20,700 nucleotides of DNA, taken from contig CALMDH010000219.1 in the NCBI GenBank assembly GCA_937862735.1, positions 1 to 20,700 of the forward strand. The letters are read 5' to 3'. The notes under the pieces were generated by a model. The model had not been told where the DNA came from. It was given only the letters and a program-made list of their open reading frames with translations, and made no database searches. A program made the position numbers and the translations under genes. Position 1 is the stretch's first letter. Each line of letters opens with the position of its first letter. The DNA comes from M0108 sp937862735. GTDB lineage: Bacteria; Pseudomonadota; Gammaproteobacteria; Chromatiales; Chromatiaceae. Positions 13,859-20,700 of this stretch are shown piece after piece.

Positions 13859-16702
13859 ATGAGCCAGCCTAAACCTTCATCCTCACCCCCCCTCCCGGAC
13901 CCGCTGACCCCGGAAGGGGCCACCGCCCTGCGCCGCGCGGCCGAGGCGGTCTTCCGCGAGCAAGGCCAGGGCCGACCCCGGGCGGGAAAGGGAACGGGGC
14001 AGGGGACGGGCAAGGGGCTAGGGCAGGAGGCGGAGCTGTTGACGGAGATGGCCACCGATCAGGCCCGTCTCATCGAGGATCTGCACATCCACCAGATCGA
14101 GCTGGAATTGCAGAACCAGAGCCTGCGCGCCACCCGCCTCCAGCTTGAGGAGAGCCTGAAACGGTACGCCGCCCTCTATGGCTTCGCCCCCATTGCCCTG
14201 CTGACCGTGAGCGGCAATGGCACCATTCACGAGGCCAACCAGACCGCCGCGGATCTGCTCGGCCAGCCCCTCTCGGCCTTGCGCGGCCGGCGTCTGGGCC
14301 TGTTCATCAGCAAGCCAACCCGGGCCGCCTTCAACGATTTGCTGACCCATGCCCTGCTGGGCGAGGGCGGCTCCCGCTGCGAGCTGGTCCTCATCCCCCC
14401 CGATCAGCCAAGCCGCTGGGTCCAGGCTGAGGGCATCACCGCCATCGCCGTCGCCACCGCCCTCCCCGATACCAAGCCCCTGATTCAGCTTGCGTTGACT
14501 GATATCAGCACCAGCAAGATCCTGGAGGAGCGCCTGCGGGAGAAGGAGGAGCTATTCCGCGCCATCCTGGACAATGCCAGCGACGGCATCAGCTTCCTGG
14601 ATCTCAAGACCCAGGACTATCGGTTCATGAATCCGGCGCTGGTGGCCTTGACGGGTTTCACGGCCGAGGAGCTGAAGGATTTCACCGCCGAGCAAATCTT
14701 CGCCCGCGTCCATCCCGATGACCAGGAGCGGGTGGAGGTCCAGCGCCGGCGCTTGGCCCAGGGCCAGGAACCGGAGAGCGTCCAATACCGCTGGCGGGTC
14801 AAACAGGGTGACTATCGCTGGCTCATCGACACGGGCAAATTGGTCCATGACGCGCGGGGGCACCCCATCGGCCTGGTGAACGTCCGCCGTGACATCACCC
14901 GTCTCAAGCTCTATGACATTGAAATCAATGCCTTGAATGCCCGCCTGGAACAGCGGGTGGCGGAACGTACCGCGGAACTGGAGGACAAGATCACGGAACT
15001 GCGGCGGGTGGCGGAACGCCTGAGCGAGAGCGAGCGGCGCTTCCGCGCCCTCAACGAGGGCCTGGAGCTGAAGGTCGAGGAACGTACCGCCGAGGCCCGC
15101 GCCGCCAGCGCCGCCAAGAGCGAGTTCCTGGCCCACATGAGCCACGAGATTCGCACCCCCCTGAATGCCATCCTCGGCCTCGCCCAGCTTATGGAGCGTG
15201 GGTCCCTGGATGAGACCCAACGGCCACGGGTGACGCGTATCCTGGAGGCTGGTGAGAACCTGCTCGCCATCATCAATGACATCCTCGACTTCTCCAAGAT
15301 CGAGTCCGGCAAGCTCGCCATCGAGCGCCAAGCCTTTGACCTGACGGATGTCCTGGCCCGTATCGAGAGTTTTCACGGCCGCCTGGCCCGGACCAAAGGC
15401 CTGTCCCTTCATATCGACCGTCCGCCCTCGCTCAGCGGTGCCCTCCTGGGGGACCCCCTGCGCCTGGGCCAAGTCCTCACCAATCTGATCGGCAATGCCA
15501 TCAAGTTCACCCCCGCGGGGGAGGTCAGCCTGCGCATCGAGGTAGAAGCGACCGCTCCCGACGCCCTGCGGCTGCGCTTTCTGGTGGCGGATACCGGCAT
15601 CGGCATCGAACCCGAGGTGCTGGCCGGCCTCTTCCAGCCCTTCACCCAGGGCGACGCCAGCATCACCCGCCGCTTCGGCGGCACCGGCCTGGGCCTGGTA
15701 ATCAGCAAGCGGCTGGTCGAGCTGATGGGCGGGGAGATCGGCGCCACGAGCCAGCCGGGGCGGGGCAGTACCTTCTGGTTCGCGCTGCCCTTCACCCTCG
15801 TCCGCCAGGAACTGGCCAGGGGTGGGGAGGCTGCGGATGTCACGGCTCCGGGCGTGTTGGCCCCGGGTGGGGCGGCTCTCGGCGGGGCATCCTTGGGCGA
15901 GGCGCCCCCCAGCGCCCTTACCTCTAGCCAGCGCCTGGCGGGCTGGCATCTGCTGGTGGTGGACGACAGCGAAATGAACCGGGAGGTAGTGGAGCAGGCC
16001 CTGCGCCTGGAAGGGGCCGCGGTCACCTTGGCGAACGATGGCGCCGCAGCCCTGGAGTGGCTGAGACGCGATCCCCAGGCCTACCGGTTGGTCCTGATGG
16101 ACGTGCAGATGCCGGTGATGGATGGCCTGACCGCCGCGCGCCGCATCCGCTGTGAGCTGGGGCTGAACGATTTGCCCCTCATCGCCCTCACCGCCGGCGC
16201 CCTGCCCCACGAGCGTGAGGCGGCCCTGGCGGCGGGGATGAACGATGTCCTGACCAAGCCCGTGCGGCTGGAGGCACTGGTGGCCATGATGCTTCGCTAT
16301 GGTGAACCCAGGGGTCAGGACGGCCCCCAGGCCGAGGCCTTCCCCGCGATTCCGGGGATCGACCGGGAGCAGGCGACGGATATCCTGTGCGGTAACCGGC
16401 CCCTGTTCCTGCGCCTGTTGGGGCTCTTCCTGGCTGATAACGACGGTCTGGGCCGGCGGGTCCGGGAGGCACTGGCCCAGGGACACCGGGAGAAGGCCGC
16501 CATGGCGCTGCATAAACTCAAGGGCAATTCCGGTTCCCTGGGGGCCATGGCGATCATGGCCCCGGCCGGTAGCCTGGAGGAGGCCGTCGATGCCGACAAG
16601 TCCGCTCTCGATCTCGAACCGGACTTGACCGAGGTGGACCGTCAGCTCCAGGACCTGCGCCTGGCCAGCGCCCCGTGGCTGGAGGACCCGGGTGGCGCCT
16701 GA
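13859..16702 (+). CDS. Hybrid histidine kinase PAS-PAS-HisKA-HATPase-REC-HPt
   Basis: This 947-residue kinase contains a complete internal phosphorelay. An N-terminal Pro/Gly-rich tail precedes a helical segment (QARLIEDLHIHQIELELQ). PAS 1 spans about 101-225 (FAPIALLTVSGNGTIHEAN) and PAS 2 with its PAC about 232-350 (ILDNASDGISFLD...VRRDITRLK). A coiled coil leads to HisKA with phospho-acceptor H429 in MSHEIRTPLNAILG. The HATPase has its N box near 543 (LIGNAIKF), ADTGIGI near 578 and GGTGLGL near 607. After an Ala/Gly linker comes a receiver (about 697-815) with DD, D748 in LMDVQMPVMDG and K in LTKPV, then an HPt domain with H885 in LHKLKGNSGSLGA. No transmembrane segment is visible, so it probably senses a cytoplasmic cue. 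It most likely works with the adjacent CheB-CheR protein; its output regulator could be the FixJ-type gene at 20245, but this is not shown. Confidence 0.95.
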   Translation: MSQPKPSSSPPLPDPLTPEGATALRRAAEAVFREQGQGRPRAGKGTGQGTGKGLGQEAELLTEMATDQARLIEDLHIHQIELELQNQSLRATRLQLEESLKRYAALYGFAPIALLTVSGNGTIHEANQTAADLLGQPLSALRGRRLGLFISKPTRAAFNDLLTHALLGEGGSRCELVLIPPDQPSRWVQAEGITAIAVATALPDTKPLIQLALTDISTSKILEERLREKEELFRAILDNASDGISFLDLKTQDYRFMNPALVALTGFTAEELKDFTAEQIFARVHPDDQERVEVQRRRLAQGQEPESVQYRWRVKQGDYRWLIDTGKLVHDARGHPIGLVNVRRDITRLKLYDIEINALNARLEQRVAERTAELEDKITELRRVAERLSESERRFRALNEGLELKVEERTAEARAASAAKSEFLAHMSHEIRTPLNAILGLAQLMERGSLDETQRPRVTRILEAGENLLAIINDILDFSKIESGKLAIERQAFDLTDVLARIESFHGRLARTKGLSLHIDRPPSLSGALLGDPLRLGQVLTNLIGNAIKFTPAGEVSLRIEVEATAPDALRLRFLVADTGIGIEPEVLAGLFQPFTQGDASITRRFGGTGLGLVISKRLVELMGGEIGATSQPGRGSTFWFALPFTLVRQELARGGEAADVTAPGVLAPGGAALGGASLGEAPPSALTSSQRLAGWHLLVVDDSEMNREVVEQALRLEGAAVTLANDGAAALEWLRRDPQAYRLVLMDVQMPVMDGLTAARRIRCELGLNDLPLIALTAGALPHEREAALAAGMNDVLTKPVRLEALVAMMLRYGEPRGQDGPQAEAFPAIPGIDREQATDILCGNRPLFLRLLGLFLADNDGLGRRVREALAQGHREKAAMALHKLKGNSGSLGAMAIMAPAGSLEEAVDADKSALDLEPDLTEVDRQLQDLRLASAPWLEDPGGA

Positions 16703-16780
16703 GCAAACTGGGATTTGCTGGCAAAGCTGGCGTTAGGGCACTGTTTAGTTCCATCCATCCTTTCCCCGAGAGGTCCGCGC

Positions 16781-18682
16781 ATGTACCTGTCCAGGCAATT
16801 GATGCTGTTGATCTCTCTGCTGTTCCTACTGATCTTCGGCGGCAACTTCGCGGTTGGGGTCCATCAGATGCGCGGCTACCTGCTGGTCGAATCCCAGGTC
16901 CACGCCCAGGATACGGCGACTTCCCTGGGCCTGTCCCTGAGCCCCCATCTGACCGATCCCACGGATCCCATCCTGGAGACCATGATCCGGGCCATCTATG
17001 ACCGGGGCTACTACCTGGAAATCAAGCTTACCGACATCGATGGCCGGACCCTGGTCCGGCTTGCTGACAGCCGCGTCTTCGCGCAGGTCCCGGACTGGTT
17101 CATCCGGCTCCTGCCCATGGCAACTGCCACGGCCACCAGCGAGATCAGCTCCGGCTGGAATCTGGCGGGGGTCGTCTCCGTCACCATCAACCCGGGGTGG
17201 GCCTATCTCAAGCTGTATCAGCAGATGCGGCACGCCCTGTTCTACTCGCTGGTGACGCTGGGCTTGGCGCTGCTGCTGCTCTTTGTGGTGCTACGCCTCA
17301 CCCTGCGCCCACTGAGCAACATCGCCCAACTGGCGCACGATATCGCCGGGGGGCGGTTCGCCCGCATCGATCCCTTGCCCTGGACGCGTGAAGTGCGGCA
17401 GGTCGCCGAATCCATGAATTTCATGTCCGGCAAGATCGAGGGCGTGATCCGCGCCATAAACCAGAAGCTGGAGGGTCTCAACCAGCGGCTGTTGCGTGAC
17501 GAGCTGACCGGCCTCTATCACAAGGGCAGCTTTACGGCCGATCTGGAACATCTTGCTGAAGATGGCGACCTGGGTTGCATCGTCTACCTGCGGATCGAGG
17601 CCTTCGCCGAACTCGCCAATGCCTGGGGTGAGGCGCGGACCGACCAGTTCCTCCAGGCCTTCGCCACCATCCTCGAGCGCTGTGAGGAAGAGGCGGCGAC
17701 CGCCGCCAGGGCCTACCGTTTCCATGGGGCTGAATTTGCCTTGCTGGTCCCGGGGCTGGGGCCCGCGGCTATCACGGACTGCGCCCAGACCTTGCACCAG
17801 CGGCTGACCGGGTTGGGTGAACAGCATGGCCGGCCGGATCTGGTACATATCGGCATCGCCCCCTTCAATGCCCACGACACGCCGGCGGGGATGCTGGCGC
17901 TCGCCCAGGAGGCTTACGAACAGGCGCGGCTCATTGGCTTCAACAGTTATTTCATTTATCAGCACCCCGAGCGGGGTCGGACCCCGGAACAATGGCGGGC
18001 GCGGGTCCTGTCGCTCATCGCGGCGGGAGACTTTCAGATTGCCTATATCGGCCCGGTGCTGAGCTGCCGCGATGGGGAGGTCCTCATGGAAGAGGCCTTC
18101 ATCCATGCCAGGGACGAGGGGGGTGAACCCATCCCGGTGGGCCCCTTCATCTCGATGGCGGAGAGGTATGAACGGATCGCCGACCTCGACCGGGGGGTGA
18201 TCCGCAAGGTGGCCACCCGGCTCCAGGAGACCCCTTCGCCGCACTGCGTGGCGATCAATCTCTCCATGCTCACCCTCAATAGCGTCGACTTTCATACCTG
18301 GCTGGGGGAGTTCCTGCACCAGCATGCCGCGCTGGCCGGGCGCCTGATCTTTAGTGTCTCAGCCTATGGGGTGGCGAAGGATATCGACCGGTTCCGGGAC
18401 TTCGTCGGTTTCACCCGCCGCTTGGGGGCCAAGACCCTCCTGAAGCGCTATGACGTCCAATTCATCCCCATCGAGACCCTCAAGACCTTGCGGCCGGACT
18501 ATGTCCGCCTGGCACGGGACCTGACGGCCGGTATCAGTCAGGACCCCGACAAGCGACAGTGGGTGCAAACCATGCACGAGGCTGGCGATCTGCTCGAAAT
18601 CGCCATCCTGGCGGAGGCAGTCCGTGAGGAGGCAGACTTCAGGGTCATCCAGGAACTGGGCCTGGCGGGCGCCAGCCGCTGA
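16781..18682 (+). CDS. lapD: LapD-type membrane c-di-GMP receptor with degenerate GGDEF and EAL domains
   Basis: The 633-residue inner-membrane protein has TM1 at about 6-28, a LapD/MoxY-type periplasmic domain (HAQDTATSLGLSLSP, RGYYLEIKLTDIDG, VPDWFIRLLP), TM2 at about 150-172, a HAMP-like segment, then degenerate GGDEF and EAL domains. W126 in SSGWNL aligns with the Trp of Pseudomonas LapD needed to hold LapG. The cyclase motif is HGAEF (315-319) and the EAL motif is EAF (438-440); the DDFG-type phosphodiesterase loop is absent (KRYDVQF), so catalysis is not expected and binding is. In characterised systems c-di-GMP on the EAL domain makes the periplasmic domain capture LapG. The chain ends at ELGLAGASR, without the usual QGY/QGxLF tail of EAL domains. 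The start MYLSRQLML follows GAGAGG (16768-16773), preferred over an upstream in-frame ATG at 16715. Confidence 0.93.
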   Translation: MYLSRQLMLLISLLFLLIFGGNFAVGVHQMRGYLLVESQVHAQDTATSLGLSLSPHLTDPTDPILETMIRAIYDRGYYLEIKLTDIDGRTLVRLADSRVFAQVPDWFIRLLPMATATATSEISSGWNLAGVVSVTINPGWAYLKLYQQMRHALFYSLVTLGLALLLLFVVLRLTLRPLSNIAQLAHDIAGGRFARIDPLPWTREVRQVAESMNFMSGKIEGVIRAINQKLEGLNQRLLRDELTGLYHKGSFTADLEHLAEDGDLGCIVYLRIEAFAELANAWGEARTDQFLQAFATILERCEEEAATAARAYRFHGAEFALLVPGLGPAAITDCAQTLHQRLTGLGEQHGRPDLVHIGIAPFNAHDTPAGMLALAQEAYEQARLIGFNSYFIYQHPERGRTPEQWRARVLSLIAAGDFQIAYIGPVLSCRDGEVLMEEAFIHARDEGGEPIPVGPFISMAERYERIADLDRGVIRKVATRLQETPSPHCVAINLSMLTLNSVDFHTWLGEFLHQHAALAGRLIFSVSAYGVAKDIDRFRDFVGFTRRLGAKTLLKRYDVQFIPIETLKTLRPDYVRLARDLTAGISQDPDKRQWVQTMHEAGDLLEIAILAEAVREEADFRVIQELGLAGASR

Positions 18683-19386
18683 TGCCGCCCCCGGGGAAAG
18701 ATCCGCGGCCGGAAGCCAGGCCTGGCCCGGGCGGACGGAGCCGACGGGGCCGGTGGTGGCCGTGGCTGGCGACGCTGATGATGATCGGCCTTTCCGCCTT
18801 CGGCGCGCTGGAGATCAGTCCGGAATTGATTGCCCGCATCCAACGGGAAGAGGGTGCCGCCGCTGTCGCCCGCATCGAGGCCTGGCAGCGCCTGATCGAC
18901 GCGGCCCGGGAATTCGAGGAGCGGGAAAAATTAGAGCGCGTCAATCAGTTTTTTAATCAGCTCCGGTTTCTCGAAGACAGTCTCCTGTGGGGGAAGGAAG
19001 ATTACTGGGCGACGCCTTTGGAATTACTGGCCAAGAATGGCGGCGATTGCGAGGATTTCTCCATCGCCAAATACTTTACCCTGCTGGCCACCGGCGTTGT
19101 GGAGGAACGGTTGCGCCTGACCTATGTCAAGGCCCTGGACATCAACCAGTCACACATGGTGCTTACCTATTACGCCACGCCACATGCCACCCCCTTGGTC
19201 CTTGATAACCTCAATCCCCAGATCCTGCTGGCCAGCGAGAGGAAGGATCTCCAACCCGTCTACAGTTTTAACGGCAGCGGCCTGTGGCTGGCTAAGTCCG
19301 TCGGGACGGGCAAGAAGCTTGGCGGCGGCGATCGGTTGGATCCCTGGCGGGACCTACTGTCCCGCTTCCCGGCGCCGCAACCCTGA
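18682..19386 (+). CDS. lapG: LapG-type periplasmic transglutaminase-like cysteine protease
   Basis: The 234-residue BTLCP-family (DUF920) protease has its catalytic triad as C123 in NGGDCEDFSIAK, H158 in QSHMVL and D175 in PLVLDNLNP. The spacing (35 and 17) is close to that of Pseudomonas LapG (38 and 17, from memory). The acidic cluster D122, E124 and D125 next to the cysteine corresponds to the Ca2+ site known for the family. A basic, Pro-rich cytoplasmic stretch (1-24) precedes a hydrophobic signal segment (about 25-42, WWPWLATLMMIGLSAFGAL). In known systems LapG clips the N terminus of a LapA-type adhesin at a di-alanine site and is held inactive by LapD. Its ATG overlaps the lapD stop as TGATG, implying translational coupling and a stoichiometric pair. 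No adhesin or type I secretion gene lies in the window. Confidence 0.94.
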   Translation: MPPPGKDPRPEARPGPGGRSRRGRWWPWLATLMMIGLSAFGALEISPELIARIQREEGAAAVARIEAWQRLIDAAREFEEREKLERVNQFFNQLRFLEDSLLWGKEDYWATPLELLAKNGGDCEDFSIAKYFTLLATGVVEERLRLTYVKALDINQSHMVLTYYATPHATPLVLDNLNPQILLASERKDLQPVYSFNGSGLWLAKSVGTGKKLGGGDRLDPWRDLLSRFPAPQP

Positions 19387-19427
19387 TCGGCATCACTCGG
19401 GTAGCATGCGCCGGGAAAGCAAGGTGC

Positions 19428-19898
19428 CTACCAGATGAAGACCCGCCGCATGGAGGCCGCCACGGTACCCGAGCGGTAAGGGGACAGGCTCGGGCGGTTG
19501 AGGTCCAGCCCTTCGATGCGAATCCTGTCGACACCCCGGTGGGTCAGGACCTTGGCGAGAAGAATCAAGGCGGCGATACCGGAGTCGAAGACCCGGGTGA
19601 CCCCATCCAGGATCAGACGGCAGCTCGCGATACTGTCGTCCGCCGCGCGGGAGATGGCCAGGAGGCGCGTGGTGCACCGCAGATCCAGCGGACCTCTGAC
19701 CGCGATGCTAAGCACCCCGTTGTCGATGTCGTAATCGATGTCGGCTGCCAGACCCAGATTCTCCTCTTCGTCTTTGACTTCGCCCGATGGGAGCTTGATC
19801 TGATCTCCGCCCGCCGAGCACAGGCCGATGCAAAGGGCCTCGCGCCAGGAGTGCGGCTTCGCGGGTGGTAATAAGGACAAGCCACTCATATTCATCAT
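19428..19898 (-). CDS. STAS-domain protein (anti-sigma-factor-antagonist-like)
   Basis: The 156-residue protein has about 50 residues of acidic N-terminal extension, then a STAS fold: NGVLSIAVRGPLDLR, a helix, CRLILDGVTRVFDSGIAALILLAKVL, and a final strand IRIEGLDLN. In STAS antagonists a Ser in the core DSSG is phosphorylated by a partner kinase. Here the core reads FDSG (104-107): one residue is missing or replaced, but S106 sits directly before the Gly as the phosphosite does. The partner is unknown, and no RsbW-like kinase or PP2C phosphatase is in view. It converges on lapG with 41 bases between stops and no clear terminator there. GGAG lies five bases before the first of three close in-frame ATGs (19898, 19895, 19889). 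Confidence 0.8.
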   Translation of the reverse strand: MMNMSGLSLLPPAKPHSWREALCIGLCSAGGDQIKLPSGEVKDEEENLGLAADIDYDIDNGVLSIAVRGPLDLRCTTRLLAISRAADDSIASCRLILDGVTRVFDSGIAALILLAKVLTHRGVDRIRIEGLDLNRPSLSPYRSGTVAASMRRVFIW

Positions 19899-20244
19899 CC
19901 CTTCTCCATGCTTTTTGGTTTTTTTTAAGGCTTTAGAAGGCCGATCCCTGGCCGGGCCCCCGGGTGGGCGGGGGGCGGGCCACTGCCGACTTATGTCAGA
20001 CTCCTTGTTGCCTGGGGCACAGGTTATAAAGTCCGGCCTGAGTCGCCAATGAGGACCTTCCCCCGGTCTCCCGAGTAGAATTACGTAGTTACAGCCCTAA
20101 GCCATTTTCCTGTTCCTGATACCGCCGGAGTCGGCCGGAAACCACAAAGCTAGCGGTACATCCGCGGTGCTTCCCCTTTTTGGTGGCAAGGGATATGCTC
20201 ATTCATGAAAGCTATCCATTAAGAACGGCTTGATTTAGGGGGGG
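19899..20244. promoter_or_regulatory. Divergent intergenic region between the STAS gene and the response regulator
   Basis: This 346-base gap should hold both promoters. Next to the STAS gene the leader is A-rich on the minus strand (19915-19930). A strong GC hairpin follows: TGGCC (19949-19953) with GGCCA (19978-19982), and GCCCCC (19956-19961) with GGGGGC (19971-19976). TATAAA at 20025-20030 and TATGCT at 20194-20199 are possible -10 elements without good -35 partners. A TACGTA-centred sequence is at 20082-20087. I see no small ORF with a convincing start and ribosome site. Confidence 0.4.
20078..20093. promoter_or_regulatory. Candidate regulator site centred on TACGTA
   Basis: GAATTACGTAGTTACA contains the self-complementary TACGTA and is AT-rich against a GC-rich background, about 160 bases before a FixJ-type regulator gene. 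Binding sites of NarL/FixJ-type regulators are often short AT-rich dyads of this kind. Autoregulation is inference. Confidence 0.25.
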
Positions 20245-20700
20245 ATGAGCATGGAGCCTGTGGTGTTTGTAGTCGACGACGATAATTTGCAGCGGTTAAT
20301 GTTGCGCGAACTGCTGGAATCGGTGCGTCTCAAGGTTGAGGACTTCGCCTCGGCCAAGGCCTTCCTGGCGCGCGGGGAGCCGGAGGGACCAGCCTGCCTG
20401 ATCGTGGATCTACGTATGCCAGAGATGGACGGATTGGAACTCTTGCAAACGTTGCGGGCTCGGCTGGCCACCTTCCCAGCGATCATGCTCAGTGCCTTTG
20501 GCGAAATCCCCACCGTGGTGCGCTCCATGCAACTCGGGGCCGTGGACTTCCTGACCAAGCCCGTCAACCACCAGGTCTTGTTGGAGGCGGTGCGCAAGGC
20601 CCTCGCCGCGGACCAGCATCAGCGTGACCAATTCGGTGACCCGCACCTGCTGGCGCAGCGCTTGGCGACCTTGACGCCACGGGAACGTGAAGTCCTGGAG
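20245..20700 (+). CDS. FixJ/LuxR-type response regulator, 3' end outside the window
   Basis: The frame stays open for 152 codons to the window edge. A receiver domain has the acidic pocket D11-D13 (VVDDDN), phospho-acceptor D55 in LIVDLRMPEMDG, the conserved Thr/Ser position as LSAFGE and K105 in FLTKPV. A linker then leads into the beginning of a LuxR-type helix-turn-helix, LTPREREVLE (143-152), where the sequence stops. The arrangement is that of FixJ-family transcription activators controlled by a histidine kinase. ATG codons at 20245 and 20251 are both possible; the G-run at 20238-20244 serves as the ribosome site and favours the second by spacing. Its kinase could be downstream or could be the hybrid kinase in this window, whose HPt domain would need such a target. 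Confidence 0.9.
   Translation, partial: MSMEPVVFVVDDDNLQRLMLRELLESVRLKVEDFASAKAFLARGEPEGPACLIVDLRMPEMDGLELLQTLRARLATFPAIMLSAFGEIPTVVRSMQLGAVDFLTKPVNHQVLLEAVRKALAADQHQRDQFGDPHLLAQRLATLTPREREVLE

Noticed and set aside
14552..16513. 653-codon open frame on the minus strand
   Set aside because: Antisense to the hybrid kinase; no family signature.
17291..18325. 344-codon open frame on the minus strand
   Set aside because: Antisense to lapD, with shadow composition and no ribosome site.

Overview
The window is GC-rich with dense genes, long ORFs on both strands and strongly G/C-ending codons. Families and signalling gene content fit a gammaproteobacterium, most plausibly a Chromatiales-type purple sulfur bacterium or relative. 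That placement is inference from style and gene families; there is no rRNA or other marker gene here. I found no tRNA, rRNA, insertion sequence, integrase or CRISPR array.

Layout. (1) 1-3126, plus strand: the 3' part of an RtcB RNA ligase (its beginning lies left of the window), then a PolX/PHP repair DNA polymerase. (2) 3094-6664, minus strand: a Uma2-family nuclease-fold protein, then a P-type ATPase whose motifs resemble the alpha subunit of animal Na,K-ATPase. It diverges from (3) a GltS-type sodium/glutamate symporter at 6797-8008. (4) 8163-19386, plus strand: a signalling block made of a periplasmic solute-binding protein, a PAS-GGDEF diguanylate cyclase, a CheB-CheR fusion, a hybrid histidine kinase (PAS-PAS-HisKA-HATPase-REC-HPt), a LapD-type c-di-GMP receptor and a LapG-type periplasmic cysteine protease. 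lapD and lapG overlap by one base (TGATG). (5) 19428-19898, minus strand: a STAS-domain protein. (6) 20245 to the right edge: the start of a FixJ/LuxR-type response regulator, cut off by the window end.

How the genes may work together. In characterised species the cyclase product c-di-GMP binds LapD, which then sequesters LapG in the periplasm. When c-di-GMP falls, LapG is released and clips a large surface adhesin at a di-alanine site, so cells detach. Here the receptor/protease pair sits at the end of a run of soluble phosphorelay and chemotaxis-like signalling genes, with an active-looking, feedback-inhibitable cyclase upstream. No adhesin and no type I secretion genes are in view. Unexpectedly, the solute-binding protein carries four back-to-back tetrapeptides of the LapG-cleavage type (PAAG-TAAG-PAAG-PAAG) just after its signal peptide.

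Repeats. Three consecutive signalling genes carry in-frame low-complexity or tandem-repeat tracts near their N termini: a Gly/Thr/Ala/Pro tether in the binding protein, four 30-bp units in the cyclase, and two 42-bp Pro-rich units in the CheB-CheR fusion. A GC-rich palindromic repeat of about 57 bp occurs twice in the same orientation, immediately before and after the cyclase gene.
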